Source: Moniliella sp. 'wahieum' (lineage: Eukaryota; Basidiomycota; Moniliellomycetes; Moniliellales; Moniliellaceae). Taken from it: 64,000 nucleotides of DNA. A program made the translations under genes and the position numbers. The notes beneath the pieces are model-generated. The model was not told where the DNA came from. It saw nothing but the letters and a program-made list of their open reading frames with translations, and did no database searches. Location of the stretch: positions 744,001 to 808,000 of the forward strand of contig RSEE01000010.1 in NCBI GenBank assembly GCA_003971905.1, written 5' to 3'. Shown here piece after piece: positions 48,101 to 58,779 of this stretch; the first letter of the stretch is position 1, and each line of letters opens with the position of its first letter.

Positions 48101-48837
48101 CTGGTGCGGTAATGGGCAATCGTTCCCCTGTAACTGGTGCGGGTGAAGGTGGACAGAAGGGGGCAGGGAGGTACAAAGGTTGGGACCGACCTTCATCGAT
48201 AGAGCGGAAGCGCTTTTCGCGTCCTTGCTCGTCACTACTGGAAATGGCAATACGAGGTGCGTTGGGCGGGGGGCTGAAGGTGAAGGGTACACTAGCGATG
48301 CCCGAGGGCTCAAGGATGGCGCAATGGGCTCAAGGTTGCCCGGGCGGGGAGAGCGGGGAACGAGAGCTTTGGGCGCATGCATCGAGGATGACGAGCCCAG
48401 GCGGAAGTTAGGGGAGAGCTTGGGGCTCTTTGCATCATTGGTATAGTTGGAGGGAGCAAGGCCGCCGTGGTTGCGGTCCCTGCTTCTGCCGCTGACACGG
48501 ACGGAAGAGGCACATCGTACCCAAACCCGGCCCCCAAAGTTTGCCAAGCCGGCGAACCGACGCTGGGGGCTGCGAAGACATCGGGGGCCGGGTCTCTGTT
48601 GAGACGGGATGGGTCATCTGGCCCATTTCATGGGGCTCGGCCGTTGTGCTGGGCCAGAATCCCAAGGCACTCAACATCGATGTAGGGGCAAACCTAGGTT
48701 CGGTCGAGGTGGCACATCGGTGCCCGGGTCTGGGGAACAAGAGCTCTCCTTGTCTTGTCGAAAGTTGAATCGCCATTCCTCGTCAAACTAAGGCTCGCCT
48801 TCTTTGCGGCGCCTCCAATGCGTTGAAGGAATGACAT
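45174..48837 (-). CDS. Large coiled-coil hypothetical protein
   Basis: A long minus-strand gene, probably starting MSFLQRIGGAAKKASLSLTR at 48837. The first third is Pro/Ser-rich with AR/PRLSP stretches. The middle (46700-47860) contains EQIVARLDSSLDGWARRIMR, DAAKQALERAGQGVAEQVQA and VLEGQHDTLPEQIAESVVGH. The last third is heptad-rich coiled coil: LERLMHVADANHAAQVRISE, QAKTELNATNQYVAMIKEEV, LSRAQSSASLAEARVEDMRA and KLEGRLALAEEEAALLRKSH. It ends near SMEAQPATQLYDWSTSGTIS and a stop at 45174. Frames shift at least eight times. This looks like a structural scaffold (cytoskeletal or spindle-type), but no motif names it. It may be joined to the Asp/Ser-rich gene upstream, since short coding-like phrases lie between them. 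Confidence 0.5.
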
Positions 48838-49009
48838 GGTACCTGAGGGGGGGGGCCGCCTCCGACCTGCGGGTGAGAGCCACGACCAGGCTCCTGCTCA
48901 AAACTTGCTGGGTTGGCCCATGGTCCCGACAGCCAACGAGGGATGTAGTTCGTGGTCGATGCGGGCGATGGCGTCTGCGAACGTAACCCATCATAAGTTA
49001 TAGTTACTA

Positions 49010-49892
49010 CAGATCTAAGATCAAGTTGGGGATCGACGTACCTGCACTTGGCTCTTCGATAAGGCTGGGCGAGTATCCGAGTCGTCAATGCCTTGCTTGC
49101 CGTAGGCACCATCCAAGGGAATAAGAGGCATTGTTGTTGGGGCTCAATCCCATCTGTGCCATCTGTTCCATATTCTTCAAATCGGCAGTGAGCTGGGCTT
49201 GAATGGCCAGCGCAGTGGCTCGCTCTGCTTTGTATTCTTCCCAGCATCTTGGCCCTGGAGGAAGATGTCAATCGTGTCAGGCAATCCAAGCGAAGTATAC
49301 ACAGTCATTGCTGAATGGCCTTTGGCCAATTCGGCCTCGAGTTCGGCTCGTGTGCTTCCTCAGCCGCAATAATCTGTGCAGCTTCAGTTGCTTCGACGGC
49401 TGCCTCGTCCACACCGGGATCGTCCATGTTCATCTCGCTAACCGCAGCGGCAGCCGCAGACGTCGGCCGCAGCCTCCAACAATCCGACGGGGTTGAAATT
49501 GGGGGTAGGATACAGTGGTTACCTCCTCCTCCAAAGGTTGAAAGGGCGGGAAAGAACTGTTGATCATGGGAACACGGGGGCGCCAGAGCGCTTGCACCTT
49601 CTCTTTACGGTCTTGAATAGAATCTTGCGAGAATCGAGTCAGAAGAATCACCCTCCTGCTCCTTGTCCTCATCACTTGATCCGCTTGAAGTGGATTGGGA
49701 TGCGGAATCGGAATCGGAGTCAGAGTCAGAAGCGGGATCAGAATCAGAATTGGTATCGGTATCAGACTCAATCTCGACGATGGAGGATCCAGTGGCTGAT
49801 GAGGACAGAGAGGCAGAGAAGCCAAAGAGGTGGTCCTGAGGGAGACGGACAATGTAGGACTTGCGCCGACGGACATGGCTGCTGAGAGCCAT
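49010..49892 (-). CDS. Asp/Ser-rich hypothetical protein
   Basis: The start MALSSHVRRRKSYIVRLPQD is followed by a Ser-rich part, then a long run of Ser-Asp dipeptides (49700-49760) and GSSDEDKEQEGDSSDSI. After an intron or shift near 49600 come INSSFPPFQPLEEEVTT, DDPGVDEAAVEATEAAQIIA with AEEAHE, and a helical stretch EEYKAERATALAIQAQLTAD plus LKNMEQMAQMGLSPNNNA. The acidic Ser-Asp run could be a casein-kinase-2 substrate region, which is inference only. No family is recognised. The gene lies head-to-tail with the coiled-coil gene and may be its N-terminal part. Confidence 0.35.
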
Positions 49893-51219
49893 GCTGGGGG
49901 TGAGGGCGTGGTGGGGTGGCGGGGTGGTTACCATCTCTTCGACGGCAGGGGGGGGGTGGGGTGAGGCCGAGGGGCGGCCTGGGGCGGGGAGGGAGGAGTG
50001 GAGTGGGGACAGCGGGGCTGCGTGACGGACATGTAGATGGGGACGGCGTCTGTCACGAGACGAGCAATGGACGCGAGGGCGACGGGCGGTGGCGCAGAGT
50101 CAAGCGGGCGGCGGCCAGCAGATGGGTGGGTGTGGGGTGGATACAGACACGGGTGCGGCGTGTGTGGGGCATCGGGACGGGAGGGATGGGAGGGGGGTGG
50201 GGCGGGGGCTGAGGCGGCGGCGGCACGCGCACCGCAGCCGCGCCAGGGCGCAGCAGAGGCGCAAGCGACCGCCAGATTATAGACTGGCCGCGCCATCGCT
50301 CGGCCGTGGCTCGTGGATAGAGTTGAGTACGATCGATCTGAGTGCGCTCGGACCGCCACCGGCTTGTCCGGCGGCTGCGCCTCGTGGCGTCTGGGACAAA
50401 GAGCGCCCGACGCAGGCCAATTCCCTCAGGATTAGATGCGGCTAAGCGCTCAGGGGCTTATGTTGAGCGTTGGACAGCACTTGGCTGATCCGCCTCTGTT
50501 CCAACCATAGCCAGCAAATCGCGTGCTTTCTTCTGCAGCCGCAGATGCTTCAGATGGGAACAGGGCCAGGCACCCCCCTAGGCATACTGTTGCTGGGAAC
50601 AGACAACAGCATCCATCAAGCAGCCTTGACGTACAGCTGCCGACGACGGCGGTAGTGGCCGTTATCTATTAACCTCGAGGCGGCCTGACCTGGCCACAGA
50701 TCTCTCCCTGGACTTTCGGAAGAAATAGTAAGGACCTTTTGAAATGTGAAAGAAAGTTGGCCCGTGTGTTGACCAAACTAACTGGTGCCAGAGTACAAAG
50801 GGTCTGTCTAGGGAAGCTGTTGTCAATCCTTCTCCCATGCAGCCTCTGGTCCTGGACAGACTCTCCCTTTTTGGACGTTGACCAGTATCGTAATGCTGCA
50901 CGTAGCTAAAAGCGATCGAGAAATCCGCTGGCTTATTGCAACAGTCCACGCTAGGCTCACACTTTTGTGCCCTGGCCTCCGAAGAAAGGACAAGACATCG
51001 GGACACCTATATATAGACAATTGAGATAACAGGTCTTGCGTTTTCCGACCACAGTTGAATACGAATCTCCCGAGTGACTAGTCTTATGCCCGTTGCTTGT
51101 TCTTCCTTCTTCCCGAGAAATTTGGGAACAGCAAGCCGTCGTCGCTCGGCTCGATCGCTGCAGAATGGTTTTAGTAGTGCACAAGATATGTCGGCGTTCG
51201 GTTCTGACATATCCACGGA
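49893..51219. other. Intergenic region, GC-rich then plain
   Basis: 49930-50280 is very G-rich on the plus strand (many GGGG runs) and open in several frames, which is explained by base composition. It is probably the promoter of the minus-strand gene. 50280-51219 shows no recognisable gene; 51000-51219 probably holds the 3' UTR of SND2. Confidence 0.35.
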
Positions 51220-51841
51220 CTAGAAGCGTTGGCGCTGCTGTGTCTGCACGCGCGGGTCTCCCCGCTCAGCACGTTTCTTGAGCTTTTGCTGGCGCTTAGA
51301 AAGCTGCGCGTCAGGTTCTTGAACAGGCGGCGCAGGGGCAGAGGCGTGCTTCTCTCTCCTCGCAGAAGAAAGACGCGATTGGATCCCTTCCACCCAGTAC
51401 AAAGGGGACAATGGCCTTGCGATAGACGAGAAAGATAGCGTAGCAAGGCAAAAGCAGGAGAAGAAGCCAGAACTTGGTACTGATCAGAGCAGTAACCACG
51501 TGAACAAACCAGACGAGGTAAACAGCGTCCCACATGACCTGGGTCAACCCGGGCTGAGACAGTCATCGCCGGCCCGAGCCATACGGAAGAGCACCATACC
51601 GATCAACTGCTCCAACAAGGCCGATAGCCCGAACAGGACCCAATCCCGCGTCCGCATAGCGTGGGCCCCTGGCCACAGGGCCTTGAGCACCACATGTAGC
51701 ACGCCCGTGCTGAAGGAACCAATCAAGAGCCGCTTGACTGCAGCCGCGTTTTGATATGATACACGCTTGGCCGATGCCCGTGCCTGAGGCGGGGGTTAGA
51801 TCAATAGGACCGCCGTGGCCATGGCACACTCCACGTACCAT
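51220..51841 (-). CDS. SND2: SRP-independent targeting protein SND2 (TMEM208 family)
   Basis: SND2/TMEM208 is an ER membrane protein of the SRP-independent targeting route. The start codon alone forms exon 1: ATG at 51841-51839 is followed at once by an intron (51784-51838, GTACGT...CAG). Exon 2 then reads ARASAKRVSYQNAAAVKRLL and IGSFSTGVLHVVLKALWP, typical of the family start. Hydrophobic segments follow: WVLFGLSALLEQLIGMVLFR, MWDAVYLVWFVHVVTALIST and KFWLLLLLLPCYAIFLVYRK, the last two matching the highly conserved D-xxY-xxW-x-Q/H-xx-T-A-L-x-S-x-KFW block. The tail is basic (LSKRQQKLKKRAERGDPRVQ). A T is missing near 51550 (SPG to LTQVMW) and a shift lies near 51365. About 180 residues. Divergent from PCF11 with about 490 bp between the starts. 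Confidence 0.88.
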
Positions 51842-52328
51842 TGATGCACCGAGTTGAGGCTGAGAAGTTGGTGGTGTGGGTGTGGAGCCAACTGGGTTGG
51901 GGGGTGTTTCCGCCGCGTGGCACAATTTCCGCTCAAAATGAAACATTGCGTGCCTGGGCGGAACGGCCATTGTCGCTACAGTATTCCGCTCGTTTGAATG
52001 GGCAGCCGCGCCCGTGGGGCGCTACGTGTGCGGTTGGCCACCACCATCTCTCCTCATCTCTTCCACAGTGCGGAAACAAAAAGACTGCCTGATTCCTGTC
52101 TGGACAACAGTGCTCAGTGTACGGTGTCGGTCAGAAACCCTTCTGTCTGCGTTGTTTTCGCCATCCACTTCCGCCACCACCCTCCAGGGCGCAGCCTGAG
52201 CTCAGCCCCCTCTTCTTGACGCCCCCATAGCGCAGCATTTGGAAGCACTCCTACCGATTGCTGCCACTAGCTCTCAATATCCCTTCTTCTACCTCCCCAA
52301 CCTGATCCCAACAACTCTTCTGCAACCG
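51842..52328. promoter_or_regulatory. Shared upstream region of SND2 and PCF11
   Basis: The two genes are divergent, so this 487-bp interval must contain both promoters. No TATA box stands out. A frame open from 52239 in phase with PCF11 could extend its N-terminus by 30 residues. Confidence 0.45.
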
Positions 52329-54193
52329 ATGTATGGATACTTTGCGGCTCCCGCACCTTACAGTGGTGCACCGTACGGTGTTACGGCATACCCCCCCCTT
52401 GTACCAGCCATGCCCGACATGGCCCATATTGTTCACGACCCGCAAGCATTTGAGGCCTTCTTCATGGACCAGCTTCAGACACTCACCTTCAATAGCAAGG
52501 ACATCATCAATTACCTCACTGACTTGGCCATCAGAAACAATGTCCTCATGTCGTCTGTTGTTGGCCAGACGCTCGACTTGCATATCTCCCACGTAAGTTC
52601 CGGCCCTGTTAAGCGTTTGAGTGGTAACATCTGACCTTTCGATCATCCCCCAGGCCCTTCCAGCCCACCGCCTCCCAGCCCTCTACTTGCTCGACTCGAT
52701 CTGCAAGAACGGGGGCGAGCCATTCCCTAGCATGTGGTCCCCCACGTTCCCCGCCTGTTTGCCGACACGTACACCGTCGTCGATGCTTCTGTACAGGCCA
52801 AGATGGAATCAATGGCGCGCACGTGGAAATCTGCTGGTTTGGGGGGCAGCCGCTTTTTGGAACAGAGGTTCAATCAGAGGTGGAGAATTTCCTTCCTCGC
52901 AGCAGCCAGTGGGCGGTGGCAGTCTTCTCTCATCTCGGATTGAACAACAGCTCCGCCTTACTCAAGAGCAGGCCAAGGCGGCGCCTTCTGCTGACCTGAG
53001 TCTCCGCATTAAAGCTCTTTCGGGCCTCAAACAGGTTGTGGATGTCGGTGATGTTGTACCTTCGGACTTGCCAAGATCGATGCTCAGATTACGGTGCTTG
53101 AGAAACTCAATCCATCCCCAGTACCAAGTCACCTAGCACTCCTCTGGCACCACCGGTTCTGCCTGTGGCTGCCGCAGCCAATGATTCTGCCGCAGCTGCT
53201 ACTCAACCCCCTTCAAACCCCAATGATTTGTTCGCCAAGCTTCTTCAGTCCGGTTTACTCAGTAAGGTCTCCACAACGCCCAGTGCAGCAGCACAGGTCT
53301 TGCCCCCTCCGACGATTATCCCACCTGTTACAGGTCCACCAGATCAGGATGATTGGTACACGCGGGCGGTACTTGGTATGACCATCCCTTGGAAAACTCA
53401 GGACTTGCTAATGCCAACTGGCCCGATGTAAGTCCAAATTGGACTGAAGGAGTTGCCACTTCCTTGCAGGCAATGTGGGCGGCGTTTCCCAGATGGGCCA
53501 GATGGGCAGGAGAGTCTGCGCCAGCATCTTGACTGGCATTTCGGCAGAACAAGGCGGTGAAGGAGTCGGTTGTACGTGGGCAGTCGCGGATTTGGTTCCC
53601 GCGTCTGTCCGATTTTATTACAGGAGGTGCAGACGACAATGTGGTTGCGGTGCAGCATGGAATGGGAGAGGCAGAAGCACATCGGCTGACAGCTGAGAAG
53701 GAGGCTGAGTGCGTCGACTGTTCGTCCCCGCGCCCTCGGACCCAGTGGTAGCTGCGCTGCCGTGTGCGATCTGTAAGGAACTGTTCAAGTCCGAGTACAA
53801 TGAGGAAGAGGAGGAATGGGTGTGGTACAATGCCGTCAACAAGGGTGGCATCTATACCCATGCTACCTGCGACGCTTCTCAGCGCACCCTCTCGTCCAGC
53901 GTTCAACGCGACACCTGAGCTCTCCGAATTGGACCGTCTCCGTCGTGCACTGGCCCTTCCGTTCCTGCCGCCGCATCTTCCAGTGCGACACGAGCCAAGC
54001 GGCCTCATTCGAGTTGGAGCCGAGGAGCACGCTCCAAGTCCCCTTACAAAGCACCGAGATCACCGGCGAGGATGATGCCCCCTACGACCCCACCGCTGAC
54101 GAGGCAGCTTACGTACTACCAATCCCACGCGCCCGGCGTTGCCTCTCGCGCGCGGATGGCCCTCCTCCAGCGAAGCGGCCATGTGCTCAATAA
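52329..54193 (+). CDS. PCF11: mRNA cleavage and termination factor PCF11
   Basis: Pcf11 binds the phosphorylated CTD of RNA polymerase II and couples 3'-end cleavage to termination. The start MYGYFAAPAPYSGAPYG leads into the CTD-interacting domain: FMDQLQTLTFNSKDIINYLT, DLAIRNNVLMSSVVGQTLDL, an intron (52593-52653), ALPAHRLPALYLLDSICKN, and VPRLFADTYTVVDASVQAKM. The C-terminal half has the first zinc-binding element near 53470 with LDWHFRQNKAVKESVVRGQS and RIWFPRLSDFI, and the second in PCAICKELFKSEYNEEEEEW, VWYNAV and HATCD. These are the conserved Clp1/zinc-finger features of Pcf11. The tail (ITGEDDAPYDPTADEAAYVL) ends in GPPPAKRPCAQ at 54193. Shifts occur near 52710, 52890, 53080, 53420, 53510 and 53720. 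The frame is open upstream to an ATG at 52239. Confidence 0.87.
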
Positions 54194-55066
54194 TGACTGC
54201 TTCACATGACTGGTCGCGCTGGGTTGATGTCGGTGATGCATACAGCAGCTCAGTGTGGTGGGCAAAAACGTTTCCATTGCGGTGCGTTGTATATAAAAAG
54301 TTGTCTGTCCATTCGCACACTTGTATACACAAACCATTTGCATGTATGGGCCAAGACAATGTACTTATAGTGGCATAGTGAACGCTGGCAGGCCGACTGC
54401 AGATATCCGGAGCCGGGACCAAGGCCGGTTTTGTCACTTGTCAACGCCTGTCAACTAGTCAACGGAAGAGGCGCACTTCTACTTGCGCAGCTGGATGGGC
54501 ATGCGAATGCGACCAGTCGTGGCTGTCCTGGTGCAGCGTGAATGTGAAATGCACTGGATAGACTGAACCATCGCGGAAGACCTCCCTGAGGAGACAGGCA
54601 TTGGGCAGTGTGCCTCCAGGAGAGAGGCGCGTGAGGCTGTGGTGAGTTGCGCAGCGAGTGGATTGATGCAGATGATGATGTAGGATGCATGATGCATGTT
54701 GATCGTTGATCGATGTAGCGGGTGGCGCGCTCACAGACGCAGACGCCCTGCGGCGGGGCTGCAACGGGCCGAGACGAGGCTGGGCGACGAGGCGGCGGCA
54801 GCCCACTCTTGGTGAGGACATTGCTGAGACGCAGTGAGGACACTGAGTCGTGACGAGTGACTAGGGCTCCTCCTGCCAGCCACTGCGGGCCACCCGCAGC
54901 TCCATCCCATCACAAGCCCTGTGCCTGAAATCTGACCTCTAAACAGTGCCACCCGGCGCCTTCACCGCTTCACCCGTCTCGCGCTCACCGCACCGCTCAC
55001 CGGTTGGTTGTTCTCCATTTCTTCCATCCGCCTCTCCTCTCCTCTCCTCTCACTGCCTCCTCCGCC
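54194..55066. other. Intergenic region between PCF11 and DHHC gene
   Basis: 54290-54300 has an AT-rich TATATAAAAAG stretch, possibly a polyadenylation-associated sequence. ATGATGCATGTTGATCGTTGATCG words lie near 54688-54715. 54990-55066 is a CCTCTC-rich 5' leader ending at the DHHC start codon. Confidence 0.4.
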
Positions 55067-57717
55067 ATGGAGCCAGCCACGCCCACGGCGCCCTCGCCAC
55101 GCATCCTGCCCCCGACCACCTTCTTTGCCCGCCCCCCCACTGACGATGAGCCCCCAATCTCCCCGCGCTCGCCCACCGCACCCCCCTCCGCCCCGCCCCC
55201 ACCGCGCGCTGGCCACGCCTTGACCAGCGGTCGCAGCTTCGAGCTCCCAAAGCGATCCACCCCCGCCCCATCCCCCGCGTCTGCATCTTCCTTTGGACTT
55301 GGGTCTGCTCGTCCTGCTTCTGGTGTACTGCTCTCCGAGGCCCACCCGGGCACCGGCACCGATAGTTCCGACACTGACACCGACGTGCGCTCGCGCGCCA
55401 TCCTTGCTGCCCGGCCTGCTGGTGCTTCCACCCCCGGCCTCGTTACCGGCACCCCCTCCGCGTCCCAGCATGCTTCCCGCCGCCCACGCCCAACCCCACC
55501 AGCTCCCGCCCCAGCACTCCTGGTCCCACTGGCCGTCCTTCGACGGGGTTCAGTACCTACCGTTCAGCCCAGTCGTCGGCCTATGGATCTGCGTATACCT
55601 CGGCGCGTCCCAGCATTAGCTCGCCCGTCGATACTGCCTACCACTCGGGTTCCGGGTCAGAGTCCGAGTCGCGCCATTCGCGCTCTGGCTTGCCCCGCCC
55701 CACCCTCGTTCAGGGCCAGGTCTCAACCCCTGCGCCGAGCACCCCGGGCGCCATGCGGCGTGGTAGCCTCGGCTCGGTCACAGCCTCACGACGCCACGAC
55801 CGAACCCTCCCTTTGCCTATCCGGCCATGGACTACCAGGAACCGCGTGCAAGAAGCTCAAACCGAAGGCGAGGAAGAGCTGCGGTGGACCAGCGGCCCAG
55901 GAAGCACAGATGATGCTTCCTTTTCAGTGCGAACGGGACCAGAAACCGCTGGTGTCTCGCTGCGGAATCCACATGCTTCCAGTTTCGCCAAACAGGCTGG
56001 TTGACTGAGGAGCCCCCATTCTCTTTAGGATCGCACTCGTTACTAACTCGGCACCGCTCCATGATCCGCGATCACCTTACAGGAAGACAGCCCTCGAAGG
56101 AACTTCTTCTCAGATATGTCTCCGGCCTCTGGGCTGGCTCCCGGACATGGTCTTTACCCACATGCTACTCCATCCCAACATTCACTGGCTTCCCTGGGAC
56201 CTCGCCCCACAGGGAGAGCGACCGATCGGGAGCACCACTTGTCCACCCCGAGCCGAAAACCCCTGTTACCCCTCCGCCCGTTTCCTCCAGCTCACTGGAG
56301 AATAGCCATTGGCGCGGCCGTCTTGTACCAGTAGCTCATCCGATGGGCACAAAACGAATCCGCAAGTATCACAACTGGCCGGGTGGCAATCGCTTTATTC
56401 TCGGTGGTTGGGGGGTCACGTCCCAATCCCCCCCTTGGGCGGCGCTCGCGTCGTTTGCCCTTGTGCTAGCTCTGCCTGCGGTGTGGATGGCGTGGGACGG
56501 GCGCTGGGTTTCCAACAACATCTCACCGGGCCCATCGTCGTCCTCGCCTACTTTTGGATGGCGTCAATTGTGGCTATGATCCATACCGGTTGCTCAGACC
56601 CGGGTGTTCTGCCCCGTGATTTGGACATACGTCCTCCTTGCCAAATGCCTGGCCAAACGCGAGCAGGAGAAATACGGTTGGCAGACCCGGACGACCCCTT
56701 AGCCGTGCCCATGCCTCGCAAAGTCCGCGTTGGTCCCCAAGGTCGGGTGCTCAAGCTGACCTGGTGCACGACCTGCCGCATCTACCGTCCGCCTCGAAGT
56801 TCCCACTGCCGCACGTGCGACAATTGCGTTGAAAACATTGACCACCACTGCACCTTTCTCAACAACTGTGTCGGGAAGAGAAACTATACCTCGTTCCTTT
56901 GGCTTCTCTTTGTCCTCACTGTGTCGCTGTTGTGATGATTTCCCTGTGCATCGCGCACCTAGTTATGCTCACCTGGGCCAAGGGCCATCCCTACCCACGT
57001 CGTGGACACACCAGCCCTGGGCTCTCGTTTGGCGGCGCGCTCCGCAACACGCCCGCCTCGGCGGTGGTGGGATTGCTGTCGGTTGGCCTTTTGGGACCTG
57101 TGCTGACCCTCTTTGGGTACCACGCCCGGCTCGTATGGCTCAATCGCTCGACAGTCGAGCAGATCCGTATCCAGGCCGCTCGCAAAGTTGGTGCCCAGTC
57201 TTTGGGGTACGGCGAAGAAGACGATGCTGATGACGAGGATGAACCTTCACCGCCCCCTGTGCCCTCTCGTATGCAAAACCTGCTTGGGGCCTTGACCTTA
57301 CCCTTCCGCCTCTTCCTCCCTCGTCTTCGAAACCAGGGGGAACAAGGGCGACGCAAGCGCCTGCGCTCTTCGGCGTTAACATTAGATCCCAACCCTTTTG
57401 TCCGCCCTGGTCACCCAGGCCGCAACATCCTCTCCGTTCTGTCTCGGCCCTACCCTCTTTCGTGGATGGATCGGCGTGGATGGGTGGAACCAGACCTTCG
57501 GGGCACCAACCCGGCCTTTCTGCCAGATTCGTCGCCTGCCATGCCCGACGTGGGCTCACTGCGCCTCTTGGACGACCGGCCGCTGACTCGCATTTGCCTG
57601 TTGGGCCTGCGTTTGCTTCTGCGCTGGGAATGCCGGCAACGGACGGCCCTACCCCGCTGCATTTGCACCACGACGATGCGTTCGAAATGCGTGAACAGGC
57701 CTGAGGCTCAGGCCTGA
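55067..57717 (+). CDS. ERF2: DHHC palmitoyltransferase, Erf2-type
   Basis: Erf2 S-palmitoylates Ras and other proteins at the ER. The start [20 protein letters not shown] begins a long disordered, Pro/Ser/Thr-rich region of about 350 residues. The catalytic part has a membrane segment ([20 protein letters not shown]) and [15 protein letters not shown]. The Cys-rich domain reads [20 protein letters not shown] and [20 protein letters not shown], containing the DHHC active site. [11 protein letters not shown] and further membrane segments ([36 protein letters not shown]) follow, then NRSTVEQIR, equivalent to the TTxE motif, an acidic linker, and [20 protein letters not shown], the conserved NPF/NxxxVL segment. 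The frame shifts at 55820-56320 and near 56935, where an intron is also possible. The end may be 57704 in another frame. N-terminal exon structure is poorly resolved. Confidence 0.87.
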
Positions 57718-58224
57718 TGACCGATCCTCCGCAGACACCGAGCCTGCTCAGCTCGATTTTGGACGCACTGGCCCATCTTTTCTTAACCCTTTGCATACGC
57801 GTGCTCCCTCTTTTTCCTTTCCCTTGACACTTGTCTTATTCTCGGCGGTACAAGCACAGTGACTAGTGACTTGGGACCCCAGCCGCTGTTCTCGTTCGCT
57901 GCTATACCATTGATCATTTCTCACCGTTTTGCCATCCTCTCCTTTGGAGCTTACCGATCATAATCTACATGGGGTCTCCTTTTGTCGTCTCATGGTCTTG
58001 CCATTGCGTCTGATGCGGACGAGGCATCTCTGTCCCTGATAAACGGCTGATTGCCGAGAGCTTGAACGCCGATGGATGAGGGTGGGAGGAGCGGGAGGAC
58101 GTGGTTGAGGGTAGGACGGGGAACAGATAACACATGTGAGGTGTGAGAACTTCGATGAAAACTCAGTTGGGACACTAGAGCCTACCTGTATTAACTCGAA
58201 GGCCCTGAGGCCTTTAGGTTCCCA

Positions 58225-58390
58225 GCCCCGAGCACCTGCGCCTCAACGCCTCAGTGTGAGGCTTCAGCGCCTCAGCCTCAGCCAATGCTCAGCCCCTCAG
58301 CGCCTTCAGCCAGCCGATGCCCAGCAGGCTGAGCGTGTATCCACCTGAGCTCAGCCTCATCGACCACCGTTGAGGCTGAGGCGCTCAGGC
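58225..58390. repeat. CTCAG/TGAGGC repeat cluster upstream of HSP70
   Basis: The block is rich in GCCTCAGTGTGAGGC, CAGCGCCTCAGCCTCAG and GTTGAGGCTGAGGCG units, with several inverted pairs. It belongs to the same class as the blocks near 27802, 29050 and 36580. Confidence 0.6.
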
Positions 58391-58712
58391 CACGAGCGGT
58401 GCCGGTGAGATTGAGAGCAATACAGTTGGTACTAGAATGGCGTCGATGCCTCCCGAGCCCCCGCGAAGGGCAGCAGAGGGCCAGTGCAGTCTAGTGCCGG
58501 CCCAGAAAGGCGTCTCCCAACACTGCGCCCGTGCGATACTTCGGCTGGCTTCCCCGGCTTCCTGCGCCTTCCCATCGTCACGCATCGGACACCATGCATC
58601 ACCCATCCGGCTGGGCACACCTGCTCCACACTGGCCAGATCCGTGTGTCATTGCGCCGTCGCTTGAGCGCCTCGATACCTCACGCTCGAGCCCCGCGCAT
58701 GGGCCACTCTTC

Positions 58713-58720
58713 TATAAAAT
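58713..58720 (+). promoter_or_regulatory. TATA box of HSP70 gene
   Basis: TATAAAAT lies 60 bp upstream of the start codon, in the expected orientation. Strong TATA boxes are usual for inducible HSP70 genes in fungi. Confidence 0.6.
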
Positions 58721-58779
58721 AGGCGTCGCATCCCGCCTCCTGCGCTTCTTCCTTCATCCTACCTGGACTAATCCTTCCC

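Larger units (their letters stand above)
57718..58779. promoter_or_regulatory. Region upstream of HSP70, with repeat cluster
   Basis: 57718-58200 is without a gene; CAGTGACTAGTGACTT lies near 57858. 58205-58390 is a CTCAG/GAGGC repeat cluster. The HSP70 promoter is probably 58400-58779: a TATAAAAT box is at 58713-58720, 60 bp before the start codon. Three TTC triplets at 58540, 58550 and 58559 with 9-10 bp spacing could form a heat-shock element, but the spacing is not perfect. Confidence 0.45.

Noticed and set aside
49930-50280. Gly/Arg-rich open frames on the plus strand
   Set aside because: Explained by G-rich base composition; no start context, splice sites or conserved segment.
58540-58561. 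Heat-shock element upstream of HSP70
   Set aside because: TTC triplets are 9-10 bp apart rather than in strict 5-bp steps, so it is mentioned only within the promoter region and not called as a separate site.
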